NCBI GenBank assembly: GCA_023438245.1
Contig: JAEXRD010000098.1
Location: 1-13,259, forward strand
Reading direction: 5' to 3'
DNA: 13,259 bases
From: Pseudomonadota bacterium
Lineage (GTDB): Bacteria > Desulfobacterota > Desulfovibrionia > Desulfovibrionales > Desulfovibrionaceae
Shown in pieces: positions 1 through 6,947 of this stretch. The notes beneath the pieces are model-generated. The model was not told the origin of the DNA. It made no database searches and worked only from the letters and a program-made list of their open reading frames with translations. The number at the start of each line of letters is the position of its first letter. Within the stretch, counting starts at the first letter, position 1. Position numbers and translations under genes: made by a program.

Positions 1-28
1 AAGTTCCCCCGCCCTCCCCCGATACTCT

Positions 29-769
29 CTAGCCTACCTCATACGTCTCAGCCCAGTCTTGGCCCAGCGCCGCGGGCAGCAGGTTCATGGCCCGCACGGC
101 CATGTGCTGGTGGGGTTCGTTCCAGACCAGGATGTTGAGGCAGCAGTAGTCCTGGGGCAGGGCGAGGGCGGACTGGAAGGGGATGGAGAGCAGCCGGCAG
201 AGCATGGCGAGATTCAGCCCCGCGTGGGCCACGGCCAGGGTCACGGAATCGTTGTGGGACAGGGCGGAGCGGGCGTGCGCGATAAGCGCGGGCAGCCCCC
301 GGTCGGCCAGGTCAGTGAAGTTTTCGCCCCCGGGCGGGCGGAAGTGGGCCAGGTCCGAGCCGCGGGTTTCCCACTGGCCGGGGTAGCGTTGGCGGACCTG
401 CGAGGGGTAGAGGCCCTGCCAGTCGCCCAGGCAGATCTCGCGCAGGGCGGGCGTGGTGTGCAGGGTGGGGGCCGGGGAGAGGGCGGAGAGCGCGATCTGC
501 GCGGTCTCGACGCTGCGGGAGAGCGTGCTGGCCAGCGCGCGGCGGATGGGCAGTCCGGCCAGGACGGCGGCGGCCTGCGCGGCCTGGGCGCGGCCCGTGT
601 CGTCCAGCGGCAGGTCGCGGTCGCCCACGAACCGGCGCGAGGGATGCGCGCTCGGCGGTGTGTCCGTGCGCGTGTCCGGATCGGTGGGTTCCTGCACGAT
701 CTGGCCGTGCCGCATGAGCAGGACCACGACGGAGTCGCGCGGGCGGACTGGGTCGCAGGATTTCGGCAT
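29..769 (-). CDS. Histidine phosphatase family protein (CobC/phosphoglycerate mutase-like)
   Basis: A 246-residue protein of the histidine phosphatase superfamily. The catalytic RHG motif is at residues 20-22 (phosphohistidine His21). A second conserved Arg is in LSRSVETA (Arg85), Glu111 sits in REICLGDWQG, and the second catalytic His182 is in VAHAGLNL. The segment RFVGDRDLPLDDTGRAQA (45-62) is the usual region after the RHG motif; about 20 extra residues rich in Pro, Thr and Asp separate it from RHG. Family members remove phosphate from small metabolites such as alpha-ribazole phosphate or phosphoglycerate. No cobalamin genes adjoin it here, so the substrate is open. The ATG start has no good ribosome site, but an in-frame stop lies four codons upstream, so the start can only move inward. 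No signal peptide, so probably cytoplasmic. The family is clear; the exact enzyme is not. Confidence 0.88.
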   Translation of the reverse strand: MPKSCDPVRPRDSVVVLLMRHGQIVQEPTDPDTRTDTPPSAHPSRRFVGDRDLPLDDTGRAQAAQAAAVLAGLPIRRALASTLSRSVETAQIALSALSPAPTLHTTPALREICLGDWQGLYPSQVRQRYPGQWETRGSDLAHFRPPGGENFTDLADRGLPALIAHARSALSHNDSVTLAVAHAGLNLAMLCRLLSIPFQSALALPQDYCCLNILVWNEPHQHMAVRAMNLLPAALGQDWAETYEVG

Positions 770-1092
770 GCCGGAACGCTAGCCCAGGCCGGTTCCCTCT
801 GGCAAGGCCCCAGTCCCGGCCTCGGGCATTCGTTTTTGGCAAGATTTTGGTCGGCCGGACCGGACCGGGCAGGCATTCCGCGCAATTTCGGCAGAATTTT
901 TCACCACAATTTCGTCGCAAAAGGCGTGCTGTATACAATTTTGTTAGAACGCGGTGCATTTTTGTCTTTCATCACGACGAAAATGTGGCTACAAGGGCCG
1001 GGCCGCCAGCGGGGTGGGCGGCGCTTCTCCCTTTCCGGCTGGCGTGCGCGGGGCGGGAGTCCCTCACACGGCCCCAAGCAAGGGAGAGTCAC
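770..1092. other. Divergent intergenic region between phosphatase gene and amtB
   Basis: This 323-base gap holds no convincing gene. The stretch 881-945 is clearly richer in A and T than its surroundings. It has four short A/T tracts centred near 886, 898, 910 and 920, that is, at roughly helical-turn spacing, followed by TATACAAT. The octamer CAATTTCG occurs twice, at 883-890 and 907-914. I looked for a sigma54 site (GG, ten bases, GC) as expected for a nitrogen-regulated amtB and did not find a good one. Short readings on either strand here look like chance. Confidence 0.6.
911..939 (+). promoter_or_regulatory. Possible amtB promoter
   Basis: TACAAT at 934-939 matches the -10 consensus at five of six bases. 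The hexamer 17 bases upstream (TTCGTC, 911-916) is a poor -35. The phased A/T tracts at 886-922 could act as curved DNA or as an upstream element that makes up for the weak -35. It would give a leader of about 145 bases before the amtB start. Tentative. Confidence 0.35.
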
Positions 1093-2316
1093 ATGATTCA
1101 GGCGGGAGACACCGCATTCGTCCTGGTGAGCGCGGCCCTCGTGCTCTTCATGACCCCGGGCCTAGCCCTGTTCTACGCGGGCATGGTGCGCGGCAAGAAC
1201 GTCCTTGGCACCATCATGCAGAGCTTCTTCATGATCGCCCTCATCAGCATGGAGTGGGTGGCCCTGGGCTATTCCATGAGCTTCGGCCCCTCCGTGGCCG
1301 GGTTCACCGGCGACCTCTCCTGGGCCTGGCTCATGGGCGTGGGCGCGGCCCCCAACGCGGACTACGCCGCCACCATCCCCCACCTGGTGTTCATGATCTT
1401 CCAGTGCATGTTCGCGGTCATCACCCCGGCGCTCATCACCGGGGCCTTTGCCGAGCGCGTGCGCTTCGCCCCGTTCCTGATCTTCAGCCTGCTCTGGTCC
1501 ATCCTGGTGTACAACCCCGTGTGCCACTGGGTCTGGGGCGCGGGCGGCTTTCTCAAGGCCGCCGGGGTGGTGGACTTCGCGGGCGGGCTGGTGGTGCACC
1601 TGACCTGCGGCACGGCGGCCCTGGCCTCGGTGCTCATCGTGGGCCCCCGCAAAGACTATGGCCGCACGCAATTCTTCCCGCACAGCCTGCCGCTGACGCT
1701 CTTGGGCACCGGCATGCTCTGGTTCGGCTGGTTCGGTTTCAACGGCGGCAGCGCGTTGGCGGCCGACGGCGTGGCCGCCACGGCCTTCGTGGCCACCCAC
1801 CTGGGCGGCATGGCGGGCATGTTCATGTGGACCGTGCTGGAGTGGAAGCACCGCGGCAAGCCCACCACCCTGGGCGCGGCCTCCGGCGCGGTGGCGGGCC
1901 TGGCCACCATCACCCCCGGCGCGGGCTTCGTGGCCCCCTGGGCGGCCATCGTCATCGGACTGGTGGCGGGCGCGGCCTGCTACCTGGGCGTGCTGGCCAA
2001 GGCCCGGCTGGGCTACGACGACAGCCTCGACGTGGTGGGCATCCACGGCCTGGGCGGGCTCATCGGCACGCTCCTGGCGGGCCTGTTCGCCACCAAGGCC
2101 GTGAACGCCGCGGGCGTGGACGGCCTGCTGTACGGCAACGTGAGCCAGCTGGGCGTGCAGGCTTACGGCGTGGTCGTGGTGGGCGCCTACGCCCTGGTCG
2201 TGAGCTGGATTCTGCTCAAGGCCGTCAACGCGTTCATGCCGCTGCGCATGCCGCTGGACGCCGAGGCCCAGGGCATGGACCTGGTGGAGCACACCGAGAC
2301 CGCCTACAGCGACTAG
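1093..2316 (+). CDS. amtB: Ammonium channel AmtB
   Basis: A 407-residue inner-membrane ammonium/ammonia channel of the Amt/Mep/Rh family with about 11 hydrophobic segments. The pore residues known from E. coli AmtB can be placed: the Phe gate F103 and F107 in IFQCMFA, W148 in HWVWG, D161 in VVDFAGG, the pore histidines H169 (VVHLTCG) and H318 (VGIHGLGG), and F216/S220 in GWFGFNGGS. The ATG at 1093 was chosen because AGGGAGAG lies just upstream and the first transmembrane segment follows at once. The longer reading from 847 adds a non-membranous N-terminus with no ribosome site. There is no cleaved signal peptide, unlike E. coli AmtB. AmtB normally pairs with the PII protein GlnK; no glnK is adjacent, since the next gene is on the other strand behind a terminator. 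The C-terminal cytoplasmic tail is short. Length is normal for the family. Confidence 0.97.
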   Translation: MIQAGDTAFVLVSAALVLFMTPGLALFYAGMVRGKNVLGTIMQSFFMIALISMEWVALGYSMSFGPSVAGFTGDLSWAWLMGVGAAPNADYAATIPHLVFMIFQCMFAVITPALITGAFAERVRFAPFLIFSLLWSILVYNPVCHWVWGAGGFLKAAGVVDFAGGLVVHLTCGTAALASVLIVGPRKDYGRTQFFPHSLPLTLLGTGMLWFGWFGFNGGSALAADGVAATAFVATHLGGMAGMFMWTVLEWKHRGKPTTLGAASGAVAGLATITPGAGFVAPWAAIVIGLVAGAACYLGVLAKARLGYDDSLDVVGIHGLGGLIGTLLAGLFATKAVNAAGVDGLLYGNVSQLGVQAYGVVVVGAYALVVSWILLKAVNAFMPLRMPLDAEAQGMDLVEHTETAYSD

Positions 2317-2336
2317 CCCCTGCGGTAGCGCTTTTC

Positions 2337-2381
2337 AGCCCCCGGACCGGACGCCAGCGCCGGGCCGGGGGCTTTCGTTTT
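2337..2381 (+). terminator. Rho-independent terminator after amtB
   Basis: A 14-base stem (2337-2350 with 2360-2373, one mismatch) encloses a 9-base loop and is followed by TTTCGTTTT. It ends amtB. On the minus strand the hairpin also lies just after the 56-residue gene but has no U tract in that direction. Confidence 0.85.
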
Positions 2382-2391
2382 GCCGTCACGC

Positions 2392-2562
2392 CTAGGCGTA
2401 GCGGATCAGCTTCCAGGTCACCGCCTTGTTCGCGTACGGGGGCATGGTGTTGCCCTTGGCGATGGGCGCGGTGGTGGAGGGGGTGCCGATCACCTCCCAC
2501 ACACCGGATTCGGGACACTTTTCGCCAGTCTTCGCCGTTGTGCCGAGAGGATGCTTGGACAT
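2392..2562 (-). CDS. Small conserved-looking protein, 56 residues
   Basis: A 56-residue minus-strand gene. ATG is at 2562, GGAGGT lies at 2568-2573 with five bases between, and the stop is at 2392-2394. The protein begins MSKHPLGTTAKTGEKCPESG, then contains VWEVIG, a Thr/Ser/Pro stretch, IAKGNTMPPY and ends VTWKLIRYA. The TGEKCPESGVW segment with one Cys and Trp, the MPPY turn and the aromatic end suggest a small folded beta protein. It resembles, from memory, small YjzC-like proteins of unknown function, but I cannot confirm the family. It has its own promoter-like boxes upstream and lies between the amtB terminator and the divergent LUD gene, so it is probably a single-gene unit. The very good ribosome site and non-random composition make it likely to be real. 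Function unknown. Confidence 0.78.
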   Translation of the reverse strand: MSKHPLGTTAKTGEKCPESGVWEVIGTPSTTAPIAKGNTMPPYANKAVTWKLIRYA

Positions 2563-2588
2563 ATCGAACCTCCAATATTGTTTCTGCG

Positions 2589-2617
2589 ACCATGCTGGCG
2601 GAGCAAAGAAATGTCAA
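2589..2617 (-). promoter_or_regulatory. Promoter for the 56-residue gene
   Basis: On the minus strand a perfect -35, TTGACA (2612-2617), stands 17 bases from a weak -10, CATGGT (2589-2594). Transcription would begin about 20 bases before the start codon, leaving room for the GGAGGT site. The surrounding 2575-2645 is A/T-rich. Confidence 0.5.
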
Positions 2618-2665
2618 GGCAAATATTGAATTATATGTAATCGTGCAGACGGACACCGGTGTGCG

Positions 2666-2696
2666 TTGACCGCGCCGCGCGGCGCATGCATAGGGT
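2666..2696 (+). promoter_or_regulatory. Probable LUD-gene promoter with 14-base palindrome in the spacer
   Basis: TTGACC (2666-2671) matches -35 at five of six bases. CATAGG/TAGGGT at 2689-2696 is a plausible if weak -10 at spacing 17-19. The spacer holds a perfect 14-base GC palindrome (2672-2685), which would be well placed as an operator. Inference from pattern only. Confidence 0.4.
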
Positions 2697-2739
2697 GGCG
2701 GTACCGAGCCCGAACCCATCCCCGTGAAGGAGGACGATC

Positions 2740-3396
2740 ATGGACAAGAATCTTCTGGCCCAGCGCGAGAGGCAGGCCCAGCTCATCATCAAGAACCTGA
2801 ACCGCCGCCGCATGGCGGGCAGCTTCGTGGCCAGCGCCGCCGAGGTGACGGACGCGGTGCTCGCGCTCATCCCCAGCCCGGCCAAGGTCATCCGCTGCGG
2901 CAGCGAGTCCTGCGGCAGCCTGGGCCTGTGGAAGGCCATCGCCGACAAGCCCGGCGTGACCCTGCTGGACCCCTACCAGCCGGGGCTGACCAAGGAGGAG
3001 GCCCTGGGCTTGCGCCGCCAGGGGCTGCTTTCTGACGTCATGGTGGCCAGCACCAACGCCATCACCCTGGACGGGCGGCTGGTGAACCTGGACGGCACGG
3101 GCAACCGCGTGGGGGCCATGACCTTCGGCCCCACCAAGGTGGTGCTGGTGGTGGGCATGAACAAGGTGGCCTGGGACCTTGAGGCCGCGTACGCCCGCGT
3201 GCGCACCGTGGCCGCCCCGGCCAACAACATCCGCCTGGCCGAGGCCTACGGCCTGAAGAACCCCTGCGTGCAGGACGGCCGCTGCCACCAGTGCATGAGC
3301 GAGACCAAGATCTGCAACATCTGGAGCGTCATCGAGGGCTCCGCCGTGCAGGACCGCATCCATGTGGTGCTGGTGGGCGAGGACTTGGGATTCTAG
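2740..3396 (+). CDS. LUD-domain protein (LutC/YkgG-like, DUF162)
   Basis: A 218-residue protein of the LUD family, whose members LutB and LutC take part in L-lactate oxidation to pyruvate. Typical parts are visible: an N-terminal helical region, CGSESCGSLGLWKAI (53-67), STNAITLDGRLVNLDGTGNR (104-123), then FGPTKVVLVVGMNKVAWD and the RVRTVAAPANNIRLAE segment. Four cysteines near the end (C176, C182, C185, C192; spacing C-x5-C-x2-C-x6-C) could bind a metal or an iron-sulfur cluster. AAGGAGG lies seven bases before the ATG. No lutA/lutB or lactate permease is beside it: it stands alone between its own promoter and a terminator. So a direct role in lactate use, plausible in lactate-oxidising sulfate reducers, is not shown by context. 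Cytoplasmic; no signal peptide. Confidence 0.88.
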   Translation: MDKNLLAQRERQAQLIIKNLNRRRMAGSFVASAAEVTDAVLALIPSPAKVIRCGSESCGSLGLWKAIADKPGVTLLDPYQPGLTKEEALGLRRQGLLSDVMVASTNAITLDGRLVNLDGTGNRVGAMTFGPTKVVLVVGMNKVAWDLEAAYARVRTVAAPANNIRLAEAYGLKNPCVQDGRCHQCMSETKICNIWSVIEGSAVQDRIHVVLVGEDLGF

Positions 3397-3422
3397 CAGC
3401 CCGCAGATGCTGGGCGAACGCC

Positions 3423-3458
3423 AACAAAAAAGGCCCCTTGCGGGGCCTTTTCCATTTT
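3423..3458. terminator. Bidirectional terminator between the LUD gene and purM
   Basis: A perfect 10-base stem (3428-3437 with 3442-3451) with loop TTGC, flanked by an A run on the left and T-rich sequence on the right. It therefore carries a U tract in both directions and serves both convergent genes. Confidence 0.9.
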
Positions 3459-3475
3459 TGTAGAAAGCGAGGGAG

Positions 3476-4528
<1,053 letters not shown>

Positions 4529-4607
4529 GGTCTGGTCTCCTTGCATGGGCTGGACAGTGAGGGCCGCGAGGCGCCGCGCTTGTGGCGTCTTCCCGGCGTG
4601 AACGGGA

Positions 4608-4636
4608 ACTATACACCAGTGGCGGCCAGGATTCAA
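4608..4636 (-). promoter_or_regulatory. purM promoter
   Basis: On the minus strand TTGAAT (4631-4636) and TATAGT (4608-4613) are separated by exactly 17 bases. This is the best sigma70-type promoter in the window. It gives a leader of roughly 70 bases. No PurR-like operator was recognised. Confidence 0.7.
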
Positions 4637-4650
4637 ACCCTATTTCCGGG

Positions 4651-4703
4651 GCCCTGCCCGCTGGCGGCCCTGTGGCAGGGCAATTGCATGGATTTTTCCA
4701 TGC
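4651..4703 (+). promoter_or_regulatory. Two tandem inverted repeats over a translation start
   Basis: First repeat: eight perfect base pairs, 4651-4658 with 4674-4681. Its right arm contains the only ribosome-site-like bases (CAGGG) of the following gene. Second repeat: seven perfect base pairs, 4686-4692 with 4697-4703, around a TTTT loop; it holds one candidate ATG in each arm. In the mRNA these would hide the start region. Confidence 0.5.
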
Positions 4704-5053
4704 GCGGATACGTCATGCTCTCGTCGCTTGTGGCCCTTCTGGCCCTGTCCACCCAGACTTTGGCCCAGGGGCCGGAGTATCGCGCCCCGGTGGAAAAGCC
4801 CAAGGCCCAGCAGGCCCCGGCTGCCCCTCCTGCGGGCGAGCAGGCCCCCCAGCCGAAATTCCCCAACAAGGACACGGCCAAGAACCGCCAGGACTACGAG
4901 ATGGGCACGGACACCGGCACCATCGTCATCGGCCGCGACACGCAGACCGGGGAGGACGTGGTGCTGCACGTGCCGCCGAAGAAAACCCCGCCCCGGGAGC
5001 CGGAGCCGCCCATCGAGGTCAAGCCCGTGGTGCCGCTGATCTGGAAGAAATAG
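4688..5053 (+). CDS. Small exported proline-rich protein of unknown function
   Basis: A 121-residue protein (or 117 residues from the ATG at 4700). The N-terminus MDFSMRGYVMLSSLVALLAL is a likely Sec signal peptide, cut after TQTLA; there is no lipobox cysteine. The mature part starts with a Pro/Ala/Gln-rich linker, then a short conserved-looking core (RQDYEMGTDTGTIVIGRDTQ followed by TGEDVVLHVPPKK), and ends in a Pro/Glu-rich tail closing on LIWKK. No catalytic motif is seen. The ribosome site is weak and both possible starts sit in an inverted repeat. It is divergent from purM and convergent with the PilZ gene, 15 bases apart. Probably periplasmic. I do not recognise a family. Confidence 0.72.
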   Translation: MDFSMRGYVMLSSLVALLALSTQTLAQGPEYRAPVEKPKAQQAPAAPPAGEQAPQPKFPNKDTAKNRQDYEMGTDTGTIVIGRDTQTGEDVVLHVPPKKTPPREPEPPIEVKPVVPLIWKK

Positions 5054-5068
5054 GCCCGTCTGGCCGGT

Positions 5069-5941
5069 CTAGCCGCCCAGGCCCTTCTCGCGGTAGAGAT
5101 CCAGGTTCCACTTGAAGATGAACTTGCCCAGGCCGGTGACCTCGTCGAAGCGCAGGGGCCGCCACTGGAGCAGGTTGTCCGTGTCGATGAAGCCCTCGGC
5201 CAGGAACTCGAAGCCCAGGGCCGTCTCGCTGCTCTCCGGGTCGTGGAACAGGTTGCGCAGCACCGCCTCCACCCAGAATTGCGAGCTGGGGCCGCCCGGC
5301 TCGGCCTGGGCCTTGAAGAACAGGTTGAAGCGCTGGCCCTTGGCGATGTCCGGCAGGACTTCGCGCAGCAGCGCGCGCGCCACCAGGATCTTGGCCCCGG
5401 AGGCGGAAAAATTGTCCACCTTCACCTGCTTGGCCTTGTAGTGGTCCTGGGTCAGGGCCGGGGGCAGGCGGCGGATGTCCTTGGCCGAGTCCGGAGAAAG
5501 CCAGAGCAACAGTTCCGGGACCTTCCTGGGGTCGGCCTGCACGCGCACGCCGCGGCGCTGCTGGGCGTTGGACAGGCGTCCGGGAAAGCTCAGGGTGAAG
5601 TGCAGAAGCCCGCTGGGCCGCTGCTCGAAGTCAACGATGCTGGTGTCGAAGGTGAGGAAATGCTCGCGGCCCCTGAACTCGCGGTCGCGCACGCGGAAAA
5701 AGGCCGTCAGGCCAGCGCCCTTCCAGCGCTCCGAGGCTCCCTTCAGGCTCGACACCTCAACCGTCAGGCCGGAGACGTCGAAATCCAGCAGCGAGGCGGC
5801 CACCTCCTTGATGGTGGTCACGCCCTCGTCGAAGATGAGCTTGAGCTTGGAGCGCTGGTCGCGGACGTCGGCAAGGGTCTCCAGGATGAGCTGCCTGGTC
5901 TTGGCCTCGTCGTCCTTGTTCTTGCTCCACAACGCGCACAC
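5069..5941 (-). CDS. PilZ-domain protein (c-di-GMP-binding type)
   Basis: A 290-residue cytoplasmic protein with a charged helical N-terminus (1-50), a beta-rich middle (about 55-125) like the N-terminal domain of YcgR-type proteins, and a C-terminal PilZ domain. The two PilZ signature parts are present: RxxxR at R129-R133 (RRGVR) and [D/N]xSxxG at N177-G182 (NFSASG). PilZ domains bind the second messenger c-di-GMP through these residues and then alter motility, polysaccharide export or adhesion. The gap between the two motifs (about 44 residues) is longer than usual. The start is GTG at 5941, preceded by GAGGGA about 11 bases upstream; a TTG four residues in is the alternative. It follows the 165-residue gene on the same strand after 86 bases holding a hairpin, so co-transcription is likely. 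No flagellar genes are near to show its output. Confidence 0.8.
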   Translation of the reverse strand: MCALWSKNKDDEAKTRQLILETLADVRDQRSKLKLIFDEGVTTIKEVAASLLDFDVSGLTVEVSSLKGASERWKGAGLTAFFRVRDREFRGREHFLTFDTSIVDFEQRPSGLLHFTLSFPGRLSNAQQRRGVRVQADPRKVPELLLWLSPDSAKDIRRLPPALTQDHYKAKQVKVDNFSASGAKILVARALLREVLPDIAKGQRFNLFFKAQAEPGGPSSQFWVEAVLRNLFHDPESSETALGFEFLAEGFIDTDNLLQWRPLRFDEVTGLGKFIFKWNLDLYREKGLGG

Positions 5942-5972
5942 GCCTGGTTCACTCCCTCAGGGTTTCGGGCCG

Positions 5973-6001
5973 CTTCTCCGCGGGGCGGTCCCGCGGGGAA
6001 G
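5973..6001 (-). repeat. Strong hairpin between the CxxC gene and the PilZ gene
   Basis: A 12-base stem (5973-5984 with 5990-6001, one G-T/G-U pair) with a 5-base loop, lying in the 86-base gap between two minus-strand genes. No T tract follows in either direction, so it is not a classical terminator. It may protect or partly separate the two messages. Confidence 0.55.
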
Positions 6002-6027
6002 GCTTTGCAAGTCCCGGTCCAGGCTCC

Positions 6028-6525
6028 CTAGTGCACCGAGGCGCTGGCGGGCTGGTTCGGGTCGCCGCTGGCGTTGAGCTTCTGCAGGTATTCCTTGACC
6101 TGGGGCATCTCGCGCCAGTTGGCGTACATCTCCAGCCATTCGTCGAAGCTGTGCGTGCGCTGGTCCAGGTAGCCCTCGTGGCCCTTGAGCCACACGCCGA
6201 TGACGTACATCTCGATCTTGAAGGCCTTGCTGTCCAGCGCGCGGGTGACGACGCCCGGGCCGTACTTGGAGCCGTCGTAGCGCGCGCCGATGTAGGTGCC
6301 CACGCACTCCTGGCAGGATTCCGGGCTGATGGGCTTGTTGTTCATCATGTCGGCCAGGCTGCCCAGGTGCTCGTGCTTCTGGTACACGGCCACCAGGTCG
6401 TCGGCGGGCAGCTCCAGGGCCAGGCCGCCGTCTTTCTCCACCACATAATAGTGGCGCAGCCACTGTTCGAAAAAGAAGACCTCGACGATATCCGCCACCG
6501 CCGGGTCCAGGTACGCGAAAGCCAT
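6028..6525 (-). CDS. Uncharacterised 165-residue protein with CxxC
   Basis: A 165-residue soluble protein that I do not recognise. It starts MAFAYLDPAVADIVEVFFFE, then has a helical region, a CxxC pair (C71, C74 in PESCQECVGTYIG) and a YDGSKYGPGVV segment. A helix with many aromatic residues (HSFDEWLEMYANWREMPQVKEYL) precedes a short polar tail. The acidic, Tyr- and Trp-rich composition and lack of a signal peptide suggest a cytoplasmic protein. A single CxxC could be redox-active or form half of a metal site in a dimer. The ATG at 6525 is fixed by TGAGGAG six bases upstream, and promoter-like boxes lie at 6581-6609. It is the first gene of a likely two-gene unit with the PilZ gene, which hints at a shared signalling role, but this is weak evidence. 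Confidence 0.85.
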   Translation of the reverse strand: MAFAYLDPAVADIVEVFFFEQWLRHYYVVEKDGGLALELPADDLVAVYQKHEHLGSLADMMNNKPISPESCQECVGTYIGARYDGSKYGPGVVTRALDSKAFKIEMYVIGVWLKGHEGYLDQRTHSFDEWLEMYANWREMPQVKEYLQKLNASGDPNQPASASVH

Positions 6526-6580
6526 GGGAGACTCCTCAAATTGGGAATGTGATGTTCCGGCGCTCCGCGCCGTGGAGGGA

Positions 6581-6609
6581 ATATTGGGCATCAAAGCGGC
6601 TGGCGTCAA
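6581..6609 (-). promoter_or_regulatory. Promoter for the CxxC-PilZ pair
   Basis: On the minus strand TTGACG (6604-6609, five of six) lies 17 bases from CAATAT (6581-6586). It would give a leader of about 50 bases before the start at 6525. Confidence 0.45.
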
Positions 6610-6653
6610 GGAAGAATGCTTCCTGCCAAGGGGCGCGCCAGGTTTTTGCGCCC

Positions 6654-6682
6654 TTTACAAGGGTCGGGATGTGGAGTAGGAA
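6654..6682 (+). promoter_or_regulatory. Promoter for the 38-residue basic protein
   Basis: TTTACA (6654-6659, five of six to -35) and TAGGAA (6677-6682) are 17 bases apart. The -10 is weak. The leader of about 40 bases would contain a small inverted repeat (AGCGCT twice, 6697-6710) just before the ribosome site. Confidence 0.35.
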
Positions 6683-6729
6683 CCCCGCAATCACGGAGCG
6701 CTACAGCGCTTTTATGGAGGCTTGAATCT

Positions 6730-6846
6730 ATGGGTAAGCACAAGAAAGTTGAGCGCATGAAGGAAATCGATCGTCGCCGCAAGCGTCGCGAGGAGCGCCT
6801 GAAGCTGCGCATCCGCGAGGCCAAGGCGGCCGCCAAGAGCAAATAG
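6730..6846 (+). CDS. Very basic 38-residue protein
   Basis: A 38-residue protein, MGKHKKVERMKEIDRRRKRR followed by EERLKLRIREAKAAAKSK. Eighteen residues are Lys or Arg and six are acidic. It should form one long charged helix, as in small RNA-, DNA- or ribosome-binding proteins. The ATG at 6730 was chosen because TGGAGG lies nine bases upstream; a longer in-frame reading from 6616 would run through the promoter-like boxes and has no ribosome site. Promoter-like boxes at 6654-6682 precede it, and fmdB-like follows after 101 bases with a GC hairpin in between. I recall similar short basic proteins as conserved hypotheticals in proteobacteria but cannot name a family with certainty. Molecular role unknown. 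Confidence 0.75.
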   Translation: MGKHKKVERMKEIDRRRKRREERLKLRIREAKAAAKSK

Positions 6847-6864
6847 GCTCAAGTGGGTCAGCGG

Positions 6865-6886
6865 CGGGCGGCTTACGGGCCGCCCG
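6865..6886 (+). repeat. GC hairpin between the basic-protein gene and the zinc-ribbon gene
   Basis: A perfect 8-base stem (6865-6872 with 6879-6886) and a 6-base loop. No T run follows, so it is unlikely to stop transcription alone. It could tune the ratio of the two messages. Confidence 0.45.
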
Positions 6887-6947
6887 GCGCATTCGTGGGC
6901 CTCGGCGACCTTCGCCGCGGCGCGAGGATCCAGGAGGAACGACCAAG

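Noticed and set aside
800..1000. Sigma54 (-24/-12) promoter for amtB
   Set aside because: TGGC starts at 801 and 837-840, but the required GC ten bases after GG is absent in each case.
847..1092. N-terminal extension of amtB by 82 codons
   Set aside because: There is no ribosome site, it would overlap promoter-like DNA, and the family starts with the first membrane segment just after ATG 1093.
901..1092. A 63-codon minus-strand reading upstream of amtB
   Set aside because: Overlaps the amtB leader and ribosome site, has no Shine-Dalgarno site and an Arg/Pro-rich chance composition.
4529..4636. N-terminal extension of purM by 36 residues
   Set aside because: Its TTG start coincides with the -35 box TTGAAT, and the internal ATG 4528 has AAGGAG at ideal distance.
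6616..6729. N-terminal extension of the basic protein
   Set aside because: No ribosome site at 6616, and the segment contains promoter-like boxes; TGGAGG before 6730 decides the start.
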